Positions 1 through 10,933 are shown, numbered from the stretch's first letter. The stretch: 64,000 nt of DNA from UBA1847 sp942492205 (GCA_942492205.1 CALODT010000001.1:806001-870000), one strand, 5' to 3'. Notes: a model not told the origin generated them from the letters alone. Numbers and translations are program-made.

Positions 1-2
1 CC

Positions 3-1088
3 GCATTGCCGCTGATTCGCGTGTTGCAACAGCGATTTCCGGCTCGTACGCTGCTGGTTACAACGGTTACACCCACCGGGGCTGCGCGAGTCAAGGCCTT
101 GTTCGGTGATTCGGTCAGGCACTGCTACATTCCGTTCGAGTTTCCCGGCGCAGTCGATAACTTCTTCGACTCTGTCCATCCCGATGCCGCGCTTATCATG
201 GAGACGGAGATCTGGCCCAATCTCTACCGTGGGTGTGGGGTTCGCAACGTCGCGCTGATCCTCGTCAGCGCCCGCATTTCGCCGCGATCGATTTCCGGCT
301 ATCGACGTTTGCTGCCGCTGATCCGGGAGACGCTGTCTCACGGCATCATTATTGCCGCGCAGAGCCAGGCGGATGCCGATCGCTTTCTCTCGCTGGGCGC
401 GAGCGCGGCACGTACGTGGGTTACCGGCAACATCAAGTTTGACGTAGAGCTGCCCGTCGAGATTCCACAGCAAGGCAAGGCGTTTCGGGCCGAATTCATC
501 GGCGACCGGCCTGTATGGATTGCGGCAAGCACGCATGATGGCGAAGAGCGCCAGGTTCTGACTGCGCACCGCAAGCTGCTCGAAACAATACCCGATCTGC
601 TGCTGTTACTCGTACCCAGGCACCCGGAACGTTTCGGCGAAGTACGTGAAAGCGTCGAGCGCCTGGGACTTGAGGTAATTTCGAGGACAGAGGGCCGCGC
701 CTGCCAGGCCACTACATCTGTTTTTCTCGGCGATACGATGGGCGAGGTGCCATTGTTCTACGCCGCCAGCGACATCGCTTTTGTCGGCGGCAGTCTCGTA
801 CCCATCGGCGGGCACAACCTGCTTGAACCGGCAGCGCAGGCACTGCCGGTGATTACCGGGCCACACCTGTTCAATGCGCAGGACATTGCCGATATGTTTG
901 TCGAGACGCAGGCTTGTTGGATCGTCAATGATGCCGACGAACTGGCCTCTGCGATCGCGGATCTGCAAGGCAATCCCGAGAAAGCGGCCGTGATGGGCCG
1001 GAACAGTCGCGAATTGCTCGAGCGAAACAAGGGCGCGCTGGCACGCCTGATGGTGTTGCTCGAGCCGTTACTTGCCCAGCAGACCTGA
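3..1088 (+). CDS. waaA: 3-deoxy-D-manno-octulosonic acid (Kdo) transferase, 5' end missing
   Basis: This enzyme adds Kdo from CMP-Kdo to lipid A precursor on the inner face of the cytoplasmic membrane. The reading frame is open to the left edge of the window, so the leading TTG at position 6 is not a real start; about 361 residues of a roughly 420-residue protein remain. The visible part begins just after the place where the membrane anchor and the catalytic SVGE segment should be, and continues with TTVTPTG, the METEIWPN segment and the C-terminal GGHNLLEPA nucleotide-sugar motif near residue 270. The gene converges on tolC with only 7 bases between the stop codons. Kdo for this step is made by kdsD/kdsC, also in this window. 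Confidence 0.95.
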   Translation, partial: ALPLIRVLQQRFPARTLLVTTVTPTGAARVKALFGDSVRHCYIPFEFPGAVDNFFDSVHPDAALIMETEIWPNLYRGCGVRNVALILVSARISPRSISGYRRLLPLIRETLSHGIIIAAQSQADADRFLSLGASAARTWVTGNIKFDVELPVEIPQQGKAFRAEFIGDRPVWIAASTHDGEERQVLTAHRKLLETIPDLLLLLVPRHPERFGEVRESVERLGLEVISRTEGRACQATTSVFLGDTMGEVPLFYAASDIAFVGGSLVPIGGHNLLEPAAQALPVITGPHLFNAQDIADMFVETQACWIVNDADELASAIADLQGNPEKAAVMGRNSRELLERNKGALARLMVLLEPLLAQQT

Positions 1089-1095
1089 AGTCAGG

Positions 1096-2529
1096 CTACT
1101 GCGCTGACGCGCCCGCGGCTTCTTCCTCAGCGAATGCCTGCTCCGGCGGTTTGCGCTCTGTCAGCCAGCGATCGATTCGCTCCAGATCCTGGACTTCGAG
1201 CGTTCCTGCGGCCTGCTTCAGTCTCAGCGCATTGAGCACGTAGTCATAGCGGCTCTGGTAATAATTCGTGATGGCCAGGTACAGCGAGAACTGCGAGTTG
1301 AGCACGTCGACTATGGTTCGGGTGCCTACTTCGAAGCCCGCCTCGGTGGCTTCAAGTGCCGTGCGGCTGGACGCGACCGCTTGCTCCAGGGCCTTGACGC
1401 GGCTCCTCTCCGAATTGACGCCAAGGTAGGCATCGCGGGCCTGCCGCTCGGTCTCACGCGTCACACGTTGCAGCTGCTCGCGGCTGGCGCGGTGCAGGTA
1501 TACCGCTTCACGCACGCGCGACGACGTTCCACCGCCCGCAAATATCGGCACGCTGAGCTGAATGCTGATGCTGTCGGAACTGCCGTCGCTGTCGGCGGGA
1601 ATGAATGGCGAGTTGTTGAAGCTGCGATCCGCTTCGGTATCCGATTCGCCGCTGTTCGCGACGAGTTCAATGCTGGGGTAGTGGCCGTTGCGCTGGAAAG
1701 AAATCTCGTCGCGCGCCAGCTGCTCATCGATACGGCTGGCGACGAGATTCAGGTTCTGGCTCATAGACAGGTTGACCCAGCTTGCCTCATCGTTGGGCTC
1801 CGGAGTGATCAACGGAAAATCCTCTCCTGGTGCTGACAGGGCAGGCACATACTCGCCGGTGATTTCCCGCAGGAACTCGCGCGCCGTCGCAAGCGAGCGT
1901 TTCGCTGCGATTTCGTCGGCGATCGCGTTGTCATAGGCTGCCTGTGATTCCTGAACCGCGGTAATGGCGATCAGGCCGACTTCAAAACGCTGCTTTGCCT
2001 GCTCGAGCTGTCGAGAAATCGCGGTTCGATTGGCGTGAATGGATGTCAAGCGGTCTTCTGCTGCCAATACGTCGAAGTAGCGCTGCGCTACCCGGACGAT
2101 CAGGTCCTGCTGTGCTGCTTCGCGTACTGCTTCTGCTTTGGCAACCAGCTTGTCCGCGCGCCGCAACCCGACGATCTTGTCCCAACGGAAAAGTGATTGT
2201 CGAAGCGTAAACTGCCAGCGCCTTACTTCCGATTCGGAGGCAGACGTCAGCGAACCCAGCGAGCCGTCAGAGTCGATTTCGACGCTGGTGCCGTCAAATT
2301 CGGAGCGGGTCCATTCGCCGCCCCACGACACCTGCGGAAGGTACGCGCCGCGCGCCTGTGGCTTGGCCTCGAGCGCCGCAAGACGCCGGGCTTCGGCCTC
2401 GTGAATCTGCGGGTCGCTCTGCAGCGCCTGCTGATAGATCTCCAGCAGGGAGGCTGCCTGCGCTGCTGCAGGCACCATGAAGGTGCTGGTAACTGCAAGT
2501 AAGAGTTTGATCTTATTGGTTTTTTTCAT
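1096..2529 (-). CDS. tolC: TolC-family outer membrane efflux/secretion channel
   Basis: The 477-residue product is the outer membrane tunnel of type I secretion and RND or MFS efflux systems. The start MKKTNKIK is followed by a hydrophobic signal peptide ending near the AAAQA site. After that come two repeated halves of long amphipathic helices typical of the family (for example LLEIYQQALQSDPQIHEAEA and, near residue 400, VGTRTIVDVLNSQFSLY). The C-terminal tail is acidic and Ala/Glu rich. It lies 145 bases downstream of a pcm-like gene on the same strand, a pairing seen in many Proteobacteria. A TATAAC box sits in that gap, so the gene may have its own promoter. The partner pumps are not in the window. 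Confidence 0.93.
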   Translation of the reverse strand: MKKTNKIKLLLAVTSTFMVPAAAQAASLLEIYQQALQSDPQIHEAEARRLAALEAKPQARGAYLPQVSWGGEWTRSEFDGTSVEIDSDGSLGSLTSASESEVRRWQFTLRQSLFRWDKIVGLRRADKLVAKAEAVREAAQQDLIVRVAQRYFDVLAAEDRLTSIHANRTAISRQLEQAKQRFEVGLIAITAVQESQAAYDNAIADEIAAKRSLATAREFLREITGEYVPALSAPGEDFPLITPEPNDEASWVNLSMSQNLNLVASRIDEQLARDEISFQRNGHYPSIELVANSGESDTEADRSFNNSPFIPADSDGSSDSISIQLSVPIFAGGGTSSRVREAVYLHRASREQLQRVTRETERQARDAYLGVNSERSRVKALEQAVASSRTALEATEAGFEVGTRTIVDVLNSQFSLYLAITNYYQSRYDYVLNALRLKQAAGTLEVQDLERIDRWLTERKPPEQAFAEEEAAGASAQ

Positions 2530-2674
2530 GTTTTTCCGTCCCGGACAGGGGTGCTGGGTTCGGTAAAGTGTTATAGTCTACTACATCACTAAATCAGTTG
2601 GAAAGCCTGTCGTCTGATCTTAGATGCAACAAGCGACCAACTGGTTTCTTTTCTTTCTCTGCGATTTGCTGCAA

Positions 2675-3325
2675 TCAGAAAGAAAACTGCGGCGGCTCCG
2701 CGCCGCCTACCAGGGGCGCGACTGTCGTCTCAAACAATGAAATGGACTGCCATTCATGCTCCTCGGTTCGCTCGACAAGCTTGGCCTCCATGGCCGGCGC
2801 ATCGCCGACAATAACAAACAGTTTACCGTTTGCGGTGAGTGCGTCGACGAAACGTGGATCAAACGACTGCAACGAGCCGGTTATCGCAATAGCATCAAAC
2901 TGACCGTCGGGCAGCGCCTGCATCGCGTTCATAGGCAGCAGCTCGACGTTCGAGACGCCAGCATGCGCAAGCTTTGCATCCGCCATTTCGAGGAAATCTT
3001 CAAAAATGTCGACGCTGGTTACATGCGCTGAAAGGCGTGCAAGGCAGGCAGTCAGGAAGCCGCTGCCCGTGCCAATCTCAAGCACACGTTCATTGCCCTG
3101 AAGTGCCAGCGCCTGGAGGACGCGTCCCTCCAATGTCGGCGTCATCATGTGCTGTCCGTGACCGAGTGGGATCTCCACATCGGCAAATGCCAGGGGCGCG
3201 TATTCGGCAGGAACAAAGCCCTCGCGCGGCATCTCGTGCAAGACTTCAAGCACGTCTTCGTCATAGACATTCCAGCCGCGTACCTGCTGGTTAACCATTT
3301 GCCGTCGCGCATAGTCGATATTCAT
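2675..3325 (-). CDS. Protein-L-isoaspartate O-methyltransferase-like protein (tolC-linked form)
   Basis: The 216-residue protein has the Pcm fold: an N-terminal MVNQQVRGW segment, PREGFVPAEY, and the S-adenosylmethionine-binding VLEIGTGSGFLTA near residues 80-92. True isoaspartyl methyltransferases carry a GQTIS-like loop with a conserved Ser/Thr; here the matching segment reads GHGQHMMTPTLEGRVL, so that residue is not obviously present. I infer a diverged relative that may not repair isoaspartate. It is divergent from the GGDEF/EAL gene and upstream of tolC on the same strand. No clear Shine-Dalgarno site precedes the ATG. The family assignment is firm; the substrate is not. Confidence 0.85.
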   Translation of the reverse strand: MNIDYARRQMVNQQVRGWNVYDEDVLEVLHEMPREGFVPAEYAPLAFADVEIPLGHGQHMMTPTLEGRVLQALALQGNERVLEIGTGSGFLTACLARLSAHVTSVDIFEDFLEMADAKLAHAGVSNVELLPMNAMQALPDGQFDAIAITGSLQSFDPRFVDALTANGKLFVIVGDAPAMEAKLVERTEEHEWQSISLFETTVAPLVGGAEPPQFSF

Positions 3326-3592
3326 GGTGTGAGTTCTCGTAACCCTATGATGTTAAATAAAAAAATTCTTTTCTCGCTGAGGCCTGGTAGCGTCAGCTGT
3401 CAACGACCCGGTCTGCGCGTCCTGAATTATGGTGAATCGTGGCAGCGGCGTGACGCTGCTGGGATATGCTTACAGATGGTTGGTTTTTTTGAATTTTTTG
3501 TGTGCCCTATCTTCGGAAACGGGATGCCAATCGAGTGCTAATAATAACAAATGACCTCCAATAACTTCGCTGTATCGTAACTCGGGCGCTCA

Positions 3593-5920
3593 ATGACACC
3601 TACAATACTTATCTTACTGCTCTCGGCGATCGCCCTGCTGGCGATCGCGGTCGGGGTGGTATTGTGGTTCATGCGCAGACGCCTGGCGAGGCGCATCAAG
3701 CGCCTCAACGAGGAAATGCTCGAGGCCTCACGGGACGCGTCGGTCGGCCGGCGCATGACGATCCCGGATGATCCTGAGACCGGCAAGCTTGCCCACACGG
3801 TTAACCGGCTGTTTGACGCGCTGGCCGAGCGCGATGAAAAGCTCCAAGGCAGAGACAGGCTCTTCAAGGATTTCGCGCGCACGCTCCCCGAAATCGTCAT
3901 TATCCACGATGAGCGGATTCTGCTCGCCAACGACTCTGCAGCAAGCCTTGTAGGACTGGAGTCTGCGCAGCTCGTCGGTCGTGAAATTGCCGACCTCGTG
4001 AAGCCTGCGTACCGCGCGCTGTTCCGCAAGACGGTCGCGAAGCGCATGTCGGGCGAGAGCGCGCCACAGCGTATCGAGATGCAGCTTATCAATGGCAACC
4101 AGTCCGGACTCTGGGTCGAAGCGCAAAGTTCGAACATCGAGTTTCGCGGCCGCAGCGCGATCTTGACAGTGGCGCGCGACGTCAGCCACCGCAAGAGCCT
4201 CGAGGTCTCGTTGTCGCGCAGCAAGCGGCAGGCACAGTACACGCTGGAGTCTATTTCAGAGGGCGTGATCACGACAGACAATGACGGCCGCATCGATTAC
4301 ATGAACCAGGCGGCGGAAACGCTGATTGGCACCAACCGGGACGATGCTGCGGGTCACCGGATTGGCGAACTGTTCAGCCTGGTGGATGACGCGGACCGGC
4401 GACCACTCGGAGATCCCGTGGAGCGCTGCCTCGCAATGCGCCGCCGCGTGAACATGGGCCGCCGCGCTGTCCTGGTCAGTAGCGATGGCGAGCATGAGCA
4501 TTCAGTTGAAATAACCGCCTCTCCCGTACGCGGCCCAAGCAACAGCATCTCGGGTACCGTTGTGGTCTTTCACGACGTCAGCGAATTGCGCGGACTCACT
4601 CGTAAGATGTCGTACCAGGCGACACATGATCCATTGACCGGCCTGATCAATCGTCGAGAATTCGAGCGGCGGCTCGATGAGGCGATGGATACAGCACATG
4701 CCGACGAGGCGGTACACATCGTTTTCTACATGGATCTCGATCGCTTCAAGGCCGTTAACGACACCTGCGGTCACCTGGCTGGCGACAACATGCTGCGCGA
4801 AGTCGCGGCGTTGATTAAGGAGCAGGTTCGGGATTCGGACTTCGTCGGTCGTCTTGGCGGCGACGAGTTTGGCGCTCTGCTGATCGGTTGCCCACTCGAA
4901 AAGGCGCGCCAGATCGCGACGGACATCTGCAATGCGGTTGCTGATTACCGTTTCGTCTGGAAAGACAAGATCTTCAACATCGGAATTTCTGTCGGACTGA
5001 TAGAGGTCAGCCATGCGAGCGGCACACTGCAGGACATCATGAGCGCGGCGGACTCGGCTTGTTACATGGCCAAGCAGCAGGGCAGGGGCAAGGTGCATGT
5101 GTATTCCGCACGAGACGAGGCGGTCGCACGCGAGCGTGGGGATATTCAGTGGCTGCGGCAGCTGCAGACCGCGCTGCATGAAGACAGTTTCGAGCTGGCG
5201 ACACAGCCGATTATTGCCATGAGCGGGCATTCGGACTCGGGCCCGTCGGTGGAGGTGCTGATACGGCTTCAGGACGGTCAGAGCCGGGCCACGAATTCCG
5301 CAGAATTCCTGCGGCCTGCAGAACGCTACCAGATGATGCCGCAAATTGACCGTTGGGTGATTAACGCCTCGCTTGCCGCGATCTCGAGTGGCGAGATCAA
5401 GTTAACCAGCCATCGCAGCTGCGCGATCAACCTGTCGAGCCAGACCTTGGGCGATGAAGCGTTCCTGGGGTTTGTTGTTGACGCGCTGGATCGTTCCGGG
5501 GTTGCCCCGTCGTCGATCTGCTTCGAAGTGACGGAAGCCGCGATTCTCTCCAACGTACAACACGCGCAACGATTCATCGAAGTGCTGCATGGCATCGGTT
5601 GCGAGTTTTCCCTGGACGACTTTGGCAGCGGCCTGGGCTCATTCTCGAGCCTCAAGCATCTGCCGATCGACTACCTGAAGATCGATGGCACCTATACCCG
5701 CAATCTGCGTTCGGACCTGGTCAACCAGGAAATGGTCATCGCGATGATCAAGCTGGCACGCACGATGCAGTTTCGCGTGGTTGCCGAACAGGTCGAACAC
5801 CAGGAAGACTTTGATTGGTTGCGTGATGCCGGTGTTGATTTCGTGCAAGGCCGCTTCGTCGAAGCGCCCGCTCTGCTGGGCACGGCCACCACCGGCACCT
5901 ACCGGGCTCTGAATCCATAG
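3593..5920 (+). CDS. Membrane-anchored PAS-PAS-GGDEF-EAL cyclic-di-GMP signalling protein
   Basis: The 775-residue protein should make and/or break cyclic-di-GMP. One transmembrane helix (about residues 4-26) is followed by a charged linker, two PAS-like sensor regions (about 90-205 and 215-335), a GGDEF domain and an EAL domain. The cyclase motif GGDEF is intact near residue 422, and the RDSD inhibitory-site motif lies five residues before it, so the cyclase half looks active and product-controlled. In the second half the signature reads EVL instead of EAL, but the first Glu, INLSS, FEVTEAA, LDDFGSG, YLKIDG and VVAEQVE are all present, so phosphodiesterase activity is plausible. No partner gene is adjacent. 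The 267-base upstream gap is AT-rich and divergent with the pcm-like gene. Confidence 0.93.
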   Translation: MTPTILILLLSAIALLAIAVGVVLWFMRRRLARRIKRLNEEMLEASRDASVGRRMTIPDDPETGKLAHTVNRLFDALAERDEKLQGRDRLFKDFARTLPEIVIIHDERILLANDSAASLVGLESAQLVGREIADLVKPAYRALFRKTVAKRMSGESAPQRIEMQLINGNQSGLWVEAQSSNIEFRGRSAILTVARDVSHRKSLEVSLSRSKRQAQYTLESISEGVITTDNDGRIDYMNQAAETLIGTNRDDAAGHRIGELFSLVDDADRRPLGDPVERCLAMRRRVNMGRRAVLVSSDGEHEHSVEITASPVRGPSNSISGTVVVFHDVSELRGLTRKMSYQATHDPLTGLINRREFERRLDEAMDTAHADEAVHIVFYMDLDRFKAVNDTCGHLAGDNMLREVAALIKEQVRDSDFVGRLGGDEFGALLIGCPLEKARQIATDICNAVADYRFVWKDKIFNIGISVGLIEVSHASGTLQDIMSAADSACYMAKQQGRGKVHVYSARDEAVARERGDIQWLRQLQTALHEDSFELATQPIIAMSGHSDSGPSVEVLIRLQDGQSRATNSAEFLRPAERYQMMPQIDRWVINASLAAISSGEIKLTSHRSCAINLSSQTLGDEAFLGFVVDALDRSGVAPSSICFEVTEAAILSNVQHAQRFIEVLHGIGCEFSLDDFGSGLGSFSSLKHLPIDYLKIDGTYTRNLRSDLVNQEMVIAMIKLARTMQFRVVAEQVEHQEDFDWLRDAGVDFVQGRFVEAPALLGTATTGTYRALNP

Positions 5921-6283
5921 CCGGTATGCGGCCGCCCGGGCCGCACAGACCACACCGGCGAAAGTCCTCAGTACCATCGTTATTTCGCTGCAGGGTTTGG
6001 CCGCCTTGCGCCCAATTGCTATCGTTCAAATGCCAGGATTGACCGCATAGGGATTGGCCAGTGACCCATAGCGGCTATACGCCCCACCAGACGGTCCGCC
6101 AAGAGTTGCCGCTGCCAATGGCTTTCGGCGGTATCGGGCGGGCCACGCGGCGCAGAATCACAACAAATGTCATTCGTCGACGAACTCAGGCGTCGCGCCG
6201 ATAAGGTTGTGCGCCCGCGGCAATAGTATGAAGATCGTAAAGACGAACGGTTGCTCTGAGGATTCAGGTGAGTCGAATCTATT
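5921..6283. other. Intergenic stretch without a convincing gene
   Basis: This 363-base gap opens with a GC-rich hairpin (arms 5927-5933 and 5939-5945, with an outer CCGGT/ACCGG pair reaching 5958) that could mark the end of the preceding transcript, although no T-run follows. The rest holds no ORF with recognisable similarity. A minus-strand frame of about 108 codons (6019-6345) exists but has no start signal, family motif or conserved neighbour, and it overlaps the next gene, so I do not call it. Confidence 0.4.
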
Positions 6284-6727
6284 GTGGACGCAGACGAACT
6301 CACATCGAAGGTCGCAATCTGGTCGCAGCGCGATAATCGCGTCATTGCGGCAGGCGTGTGTGGGTCTCACGCACGCGGCGACGCCGGGCCCGATTCAGAC
6401 ATAGACTTGATTATCCTGACTGAAGATCCTGGTTCGCTCCTGGAGGAGCGCTCCTGGATTCGCGGTATCGGCGCGAATGCGCGCATAGCTGGACCGGTCG
6501 AAGACTACAATCTGGTCCGGTCCATCAGGGTCTTCTTCGATGCGACGGAAGTCGAGTTCGGCATAACGGATCAGGCTTGGGCACAACTCCCGATAGACTC
6601 TGAAACCGCACAGGTCATCAATGATGGGCTGCGGATACTGTTTGATCCGGAAGATCGCCTGAGAGAGGCGATCGCCTATGCGAGTTCGATTCGTGCGTTG
6701 CTCGAAGAGGGTTCGCCAGCAGGCTGA
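6284..6727 (+). CDS. Small stand-alone nucleotidyltransferase-domain protein
   Basis: The 147-residue protein has the minimal nucleotidyltransferase signature GSHARGDAGPDSDIDL at residues 27-42. Gly27-Ser28 would bind the nucleotide and Asp39/Asp41 would bind metal; a third acidic residue is likely in the TEVEFGI strand near residue 85. Such domains transfer AMP or another nucleotide to a small molecule or protein, as in antibiotic adenylyltransferases and MntA antitoxins. The start is GTG at 6284, weakly placed after a GAGG. No HEPN partner lies next to it, so a HepT-MntA toxin-antitoxin pair is not supported. The substrate cannot be told from sequence. Confidence 0.75.
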   Translation: MDADELTSKVAIWSQRDNRVIAAGVCGSHARGDAGPDSDIDLIILTEDPGSLLEERSWIRGIGANARIAGPVEDYNLVRSIRVFFDATEVEFGITDQAWAQLPIDSETAQVINDGLRILFDPEDRLREAIAYASSIRALLEEGSPAG

Positions 6728-6813
6728 TTGTCGGCTGCTGATCGTCGCCCGTCTTTGCTGTGCTAGGATTTTCAATTAACAGGTCCGTTCCCTGACAGGT
6801 ACTCGCCAGTCCT

Positions 6814-7179
6814 ATGAGCACCGCATACTTCATTGTCCTCGATAGCGATGATCCCGGGTTTGACGCCTTCGTAGACGGCAAGCTGTTGACCAGAGAACTG
6901 GACGCCGTCAACGGCGTCGCCGACAGCCTCGGATTGAAGCATCTGGAAGACTACGCGTTTCAGGATCTGAGCGAGTTCGGTGGACCCGAAATGGAGCTCG
7001 AGTGGTTTGCTGCAGACGAGGGTATCGGATGGGTGTCGGCGATCCTTACGCAGCTGCGTGACAAGCCGGCAAGCGGCAAAGACATGGCTGGTGTCATCGA
7101 CGATCTCGAAGATTACCTAAGGGTCTTTGAAGAGGCCCACAAGCGCGGACTGAAGTGGCACCTGGAGCTGGATTTCTGA
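6814..7179 (+). CDS. Small acidic protein of unknown function
   Basis: I do not recognise a named family. The 121-residue product is rich in Asp and Glu, starts with a probable beta strand (AYFIVLDSDD), has a central acidic helix region and ends with a helix plus strand reading RGLKWHLELDF. There is no signal peptide, membrane segment or cysteine. The regular codon use, the ATG start and the strong terminator 15 bases after its stop support a real gene. It lies 86 bases after the nucleotidyltransferase gene on the same strand, so the two may be cotranscribed, but a functional link is only a guess. Confidence 0.6.
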   Translation: MSTAYFIVLDSDDPGFDAFVDGKLLTRELDAVNGVADSLGLKHLEDYAFQDLSEFGGPEMELEWFAADEGIGWVSAILTQLRDKPASGKDMAGVIDDLEDYLRVFEEAHKRGLKWHLELDF

Positions 7180-7194
7180 GGTCCGTCTGACATG

Positions 7195-7227
7195 AAAAAA
7201 GCCGCCAGACTTTCGTCTGGCGGCTTT
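7195..7227. terminator. Bidirectional intrinsic terminator
   Basis: A perfect 10-base-pair stem (7201-7210 with 7215-7224) has a TTTC loop and is flanked by six A's on the left and TTT on the right. Read on the minus strand it ends in six U's, a strong terminator for hppA. Read on the plus strand it ends the small acidic protein gene more weakly. Confidence 0.9.
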
Positions 7228-7255
7228 CGTGTCAGAGCCGATGCCCCGATTCCCT

Positions 7256-9295
<2,040 letters not shown>

Positions 9296-9425
9296 CAGAT
9301 GTTCTCCTGAACTTGTAGCGAGTAGGTCAAACGAATCCGCCGTCGCCAGGCACACTCGCCGACGCTACAGCTTCGTTTGGTAAAAATCCCGTTTGTTATT
9401 ATCTTGGGCGCCGCGGGTGCTCCCT

Positions 9426-9454
9426 GGCTCTGGAATCGGTATGCCGATAGAGCC
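9426..9454 (-). other. Intercistronic hairpin between pfp and hppA
   Basis: The arms GGCTCT and AGAGCC (9426-9431 and 9449-9454) enclose a second stem, ATCGG/CCGAT, with a short loop. No T-run follows on either strand, so it is not a normal terminator. On the minus-strand transcript it would lie about 20 bases after the pfp stop codon, where a stable hairpin can protect the upstream message or set different levels for the two genes. Confidence 0.45.
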
Positions 9455-9474
9455 CCCCCACGACAGGCGGCGCA

Positions 9475-10737
9475 TCATACCACAAATTTGACGCCTGTCT
9501 TGGGCTTCACGGAGCGACCCTTGAGCTTCGCGACCTTCGGCAAGCCATTGATATACGGCGGATAATTCTCCCCTTTTATCAACGGCTCGAGGTAGCGGCG
9601 TGCCGCCTCGGTGATGCCGAAGCCATCCTTCGTAATATAGCGGCGCGGCAGCATCTTCTCCTTGTTGGCGATACGGCCAAGCGGTGCCGACTCGATCTTC
9701 CAGCGGTACGGCTTGTCGGAGAGGCGCTTGATGACCGGCATGACCGCCGTCTTGCCCTGCAGTGCAAACTGCACGGCCGCCTTGCCAACCGCATAGGCCT
9801 GTTTCACATCGACATCCGATGCGATGTGACGTGCGGAGCGCTGCAGGTAATCGGCAATCGCATAGTGGTACTTGAAGCCCAGATTCTCCCGAACCATGTT
9901 CGCAACGACCGGCGCGACGCCGCCAAGCTGTGCATGTCCGAACGCATCCCGCGTACCGGCTTCTGCGAGGAACTTGCCGTTGGCGAACGCGGCACCCTCG
10001 CTGACCACGATCACACAGTAGTCGTACTTCGCAACGCACTCGCGAACGCGCTTCAGGAACTCTCGCTTCTTGAAGGGTATTTCCGGAAACAGGATGATGT
10101 GCGGCGCATCGCCGGGTTCTTTGCCGGCGAGTCCACCCGCGGCGGCGATCCAGCCTGCATGCCGGCCCATCACCTCGAGAATGAAGACTTTCGTCGACGT
10201 CTTGGCCATCGACAGTACGTCCATGGCCGCTTCCTGGGTCGACACTGCGACATACTTGGCGACAGAACCGAAACCCGGGCAGGTATCCGTAATCGGCAGG
10301 TCATTGTCCACGGTCTTGGGCACGCCAAGACAGGTGACCGGAAAGCCCATGCTCTTCGAAATCTGGGATACCTTGTGAGCGGTGTCCATCGAGTCGTTGC
10401 CACCGTTGTAGAAGAAGTAGCCGATATTGTGTGCTTCGAACACCTTGATGAGGCGTTCGTACTCGGCACGATTCTCGTCGATGCCCTTGAGCTTGTAGCG
10501 CGCGGAGCCAAATGCGCCGCCCGGTGTATACATCAGAGCGGCGATCGTAGCGGCACTTTCCTTGCTGGTGTCGATCATGTCCTCGGTTAGCGCCCCGATA
10601 ATGCCGTTGCGCCCCGCATAAACGTTGGCGATCTTGTCGGGGTGCTTGCGGGCAGTCTCAATCACGCCGCAGGCGGTAGCGTTGATCACGGCGGTCACAC
10701 CGCCAGACTGGGCGTAAAAGGCGTTCATGGCAGACAT
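9475..10737 (-). CDS. pfp: Pyrophosphate-dependent 6-phosphofructokinase
   Basis: The 420-residue enzyme phosphorylates fructose 6-phosphate with pyrophosphate instead of ATP, and the reaction is reversible. Two sites decide the phosphoryl donor: GGNDSM has Asp where ATP enzymes have the Gly of GGDGS, and PKTVDNDLPITDT has Lys in place of the ATP-type Gly (PGTIDND). Both point to PPi use. The sugar-phosphate segment EVMGRHAGWIAAAGGLA is intact. An upstream extension of the open frame overlaps adk on the other strand and lacks protein-like sequence. The ATG at 10737 has GGAG about 10 bases upstream and gives the usual length. The gene precedes hppA, an arrangement I recall from Methylococcus capsulatus. 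Confidence 0.95.
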   Translation of the reverse strand: MSAMNAFYAQSGGVTAVINATACGVIETARKHPDKIANVYAGRNGIIGALTEDMIDTSKESAATIAALMYTPGGAFGSARYKLKGIDENRAEYERLIKVFEAHNIGYFFYNGGNDSMDTAHKVSQISKSMGFPVTCLGVPKTVDNDLPITDTCPGFGSVAKYVAVSTQEAAMDVLSMAKTSTKVFILEVMGRHAGWIAAAGGLAGKEPGDAPHIILFPEIPFKKREFLKRVRECVAKYDYCVIVVSEGAAFANGKFLAEAGTRDAFGHAQLGGVAPVVANMVRENLGFKYHYAIADYLQRSARHIASDVDVKQAYAVGKAAVQFALQGKTAVMPVIKRLSDKPYRWKIESAPLGRIANKEKMLPRRYITKDGFGITEAARRYLEPLIKGENYPPYINGLPKVAKLKGRSVKPKTGVKFVV

Positions 10738-10933
10738 ATTGTTCGTTCTCCGGGGCCGTATTTGCGAGGCGAAGAGCATAGCGGAAAGCCCGCTACGGAT
10801 CATCGGCATTTGCCGAATTTGTCGCGCCGCATGCATTGACCTGCCGGGACAGAGTCGGTAGCGTACCTCGCCCGGCCAGATCGCGCGAAACCGCGTGAAA
10901 AGCAGGGTTTTTTTCTGAACTGGAGAGTAAGTG

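Noticed and set aside
3326..3592. Cyclic-di-GMP riboswitch upstream of the GGDEF/EAL gene
   Set aside because: The conserved core sequences of the GEMM classes are not visible; only a weak GCAGCG/CGCTGC repeat (3442-3459) was seen.
6019..6345. Minus-strand 108-codon open frame
   Set aside because: No start signal, no family motif, and it runs into the antisense of the nucleotidyltransferase gene.
6284..7179. HepT-MntA type toxin-antitoxin pair
   Set aside because: The first gene has the nucleotidyltransferase motif, but the neighbour is not an all-helical HEPN protein; its only R-x4-H (RGLKWH) sits near the C-terminus without the usual polar residue after Arg.
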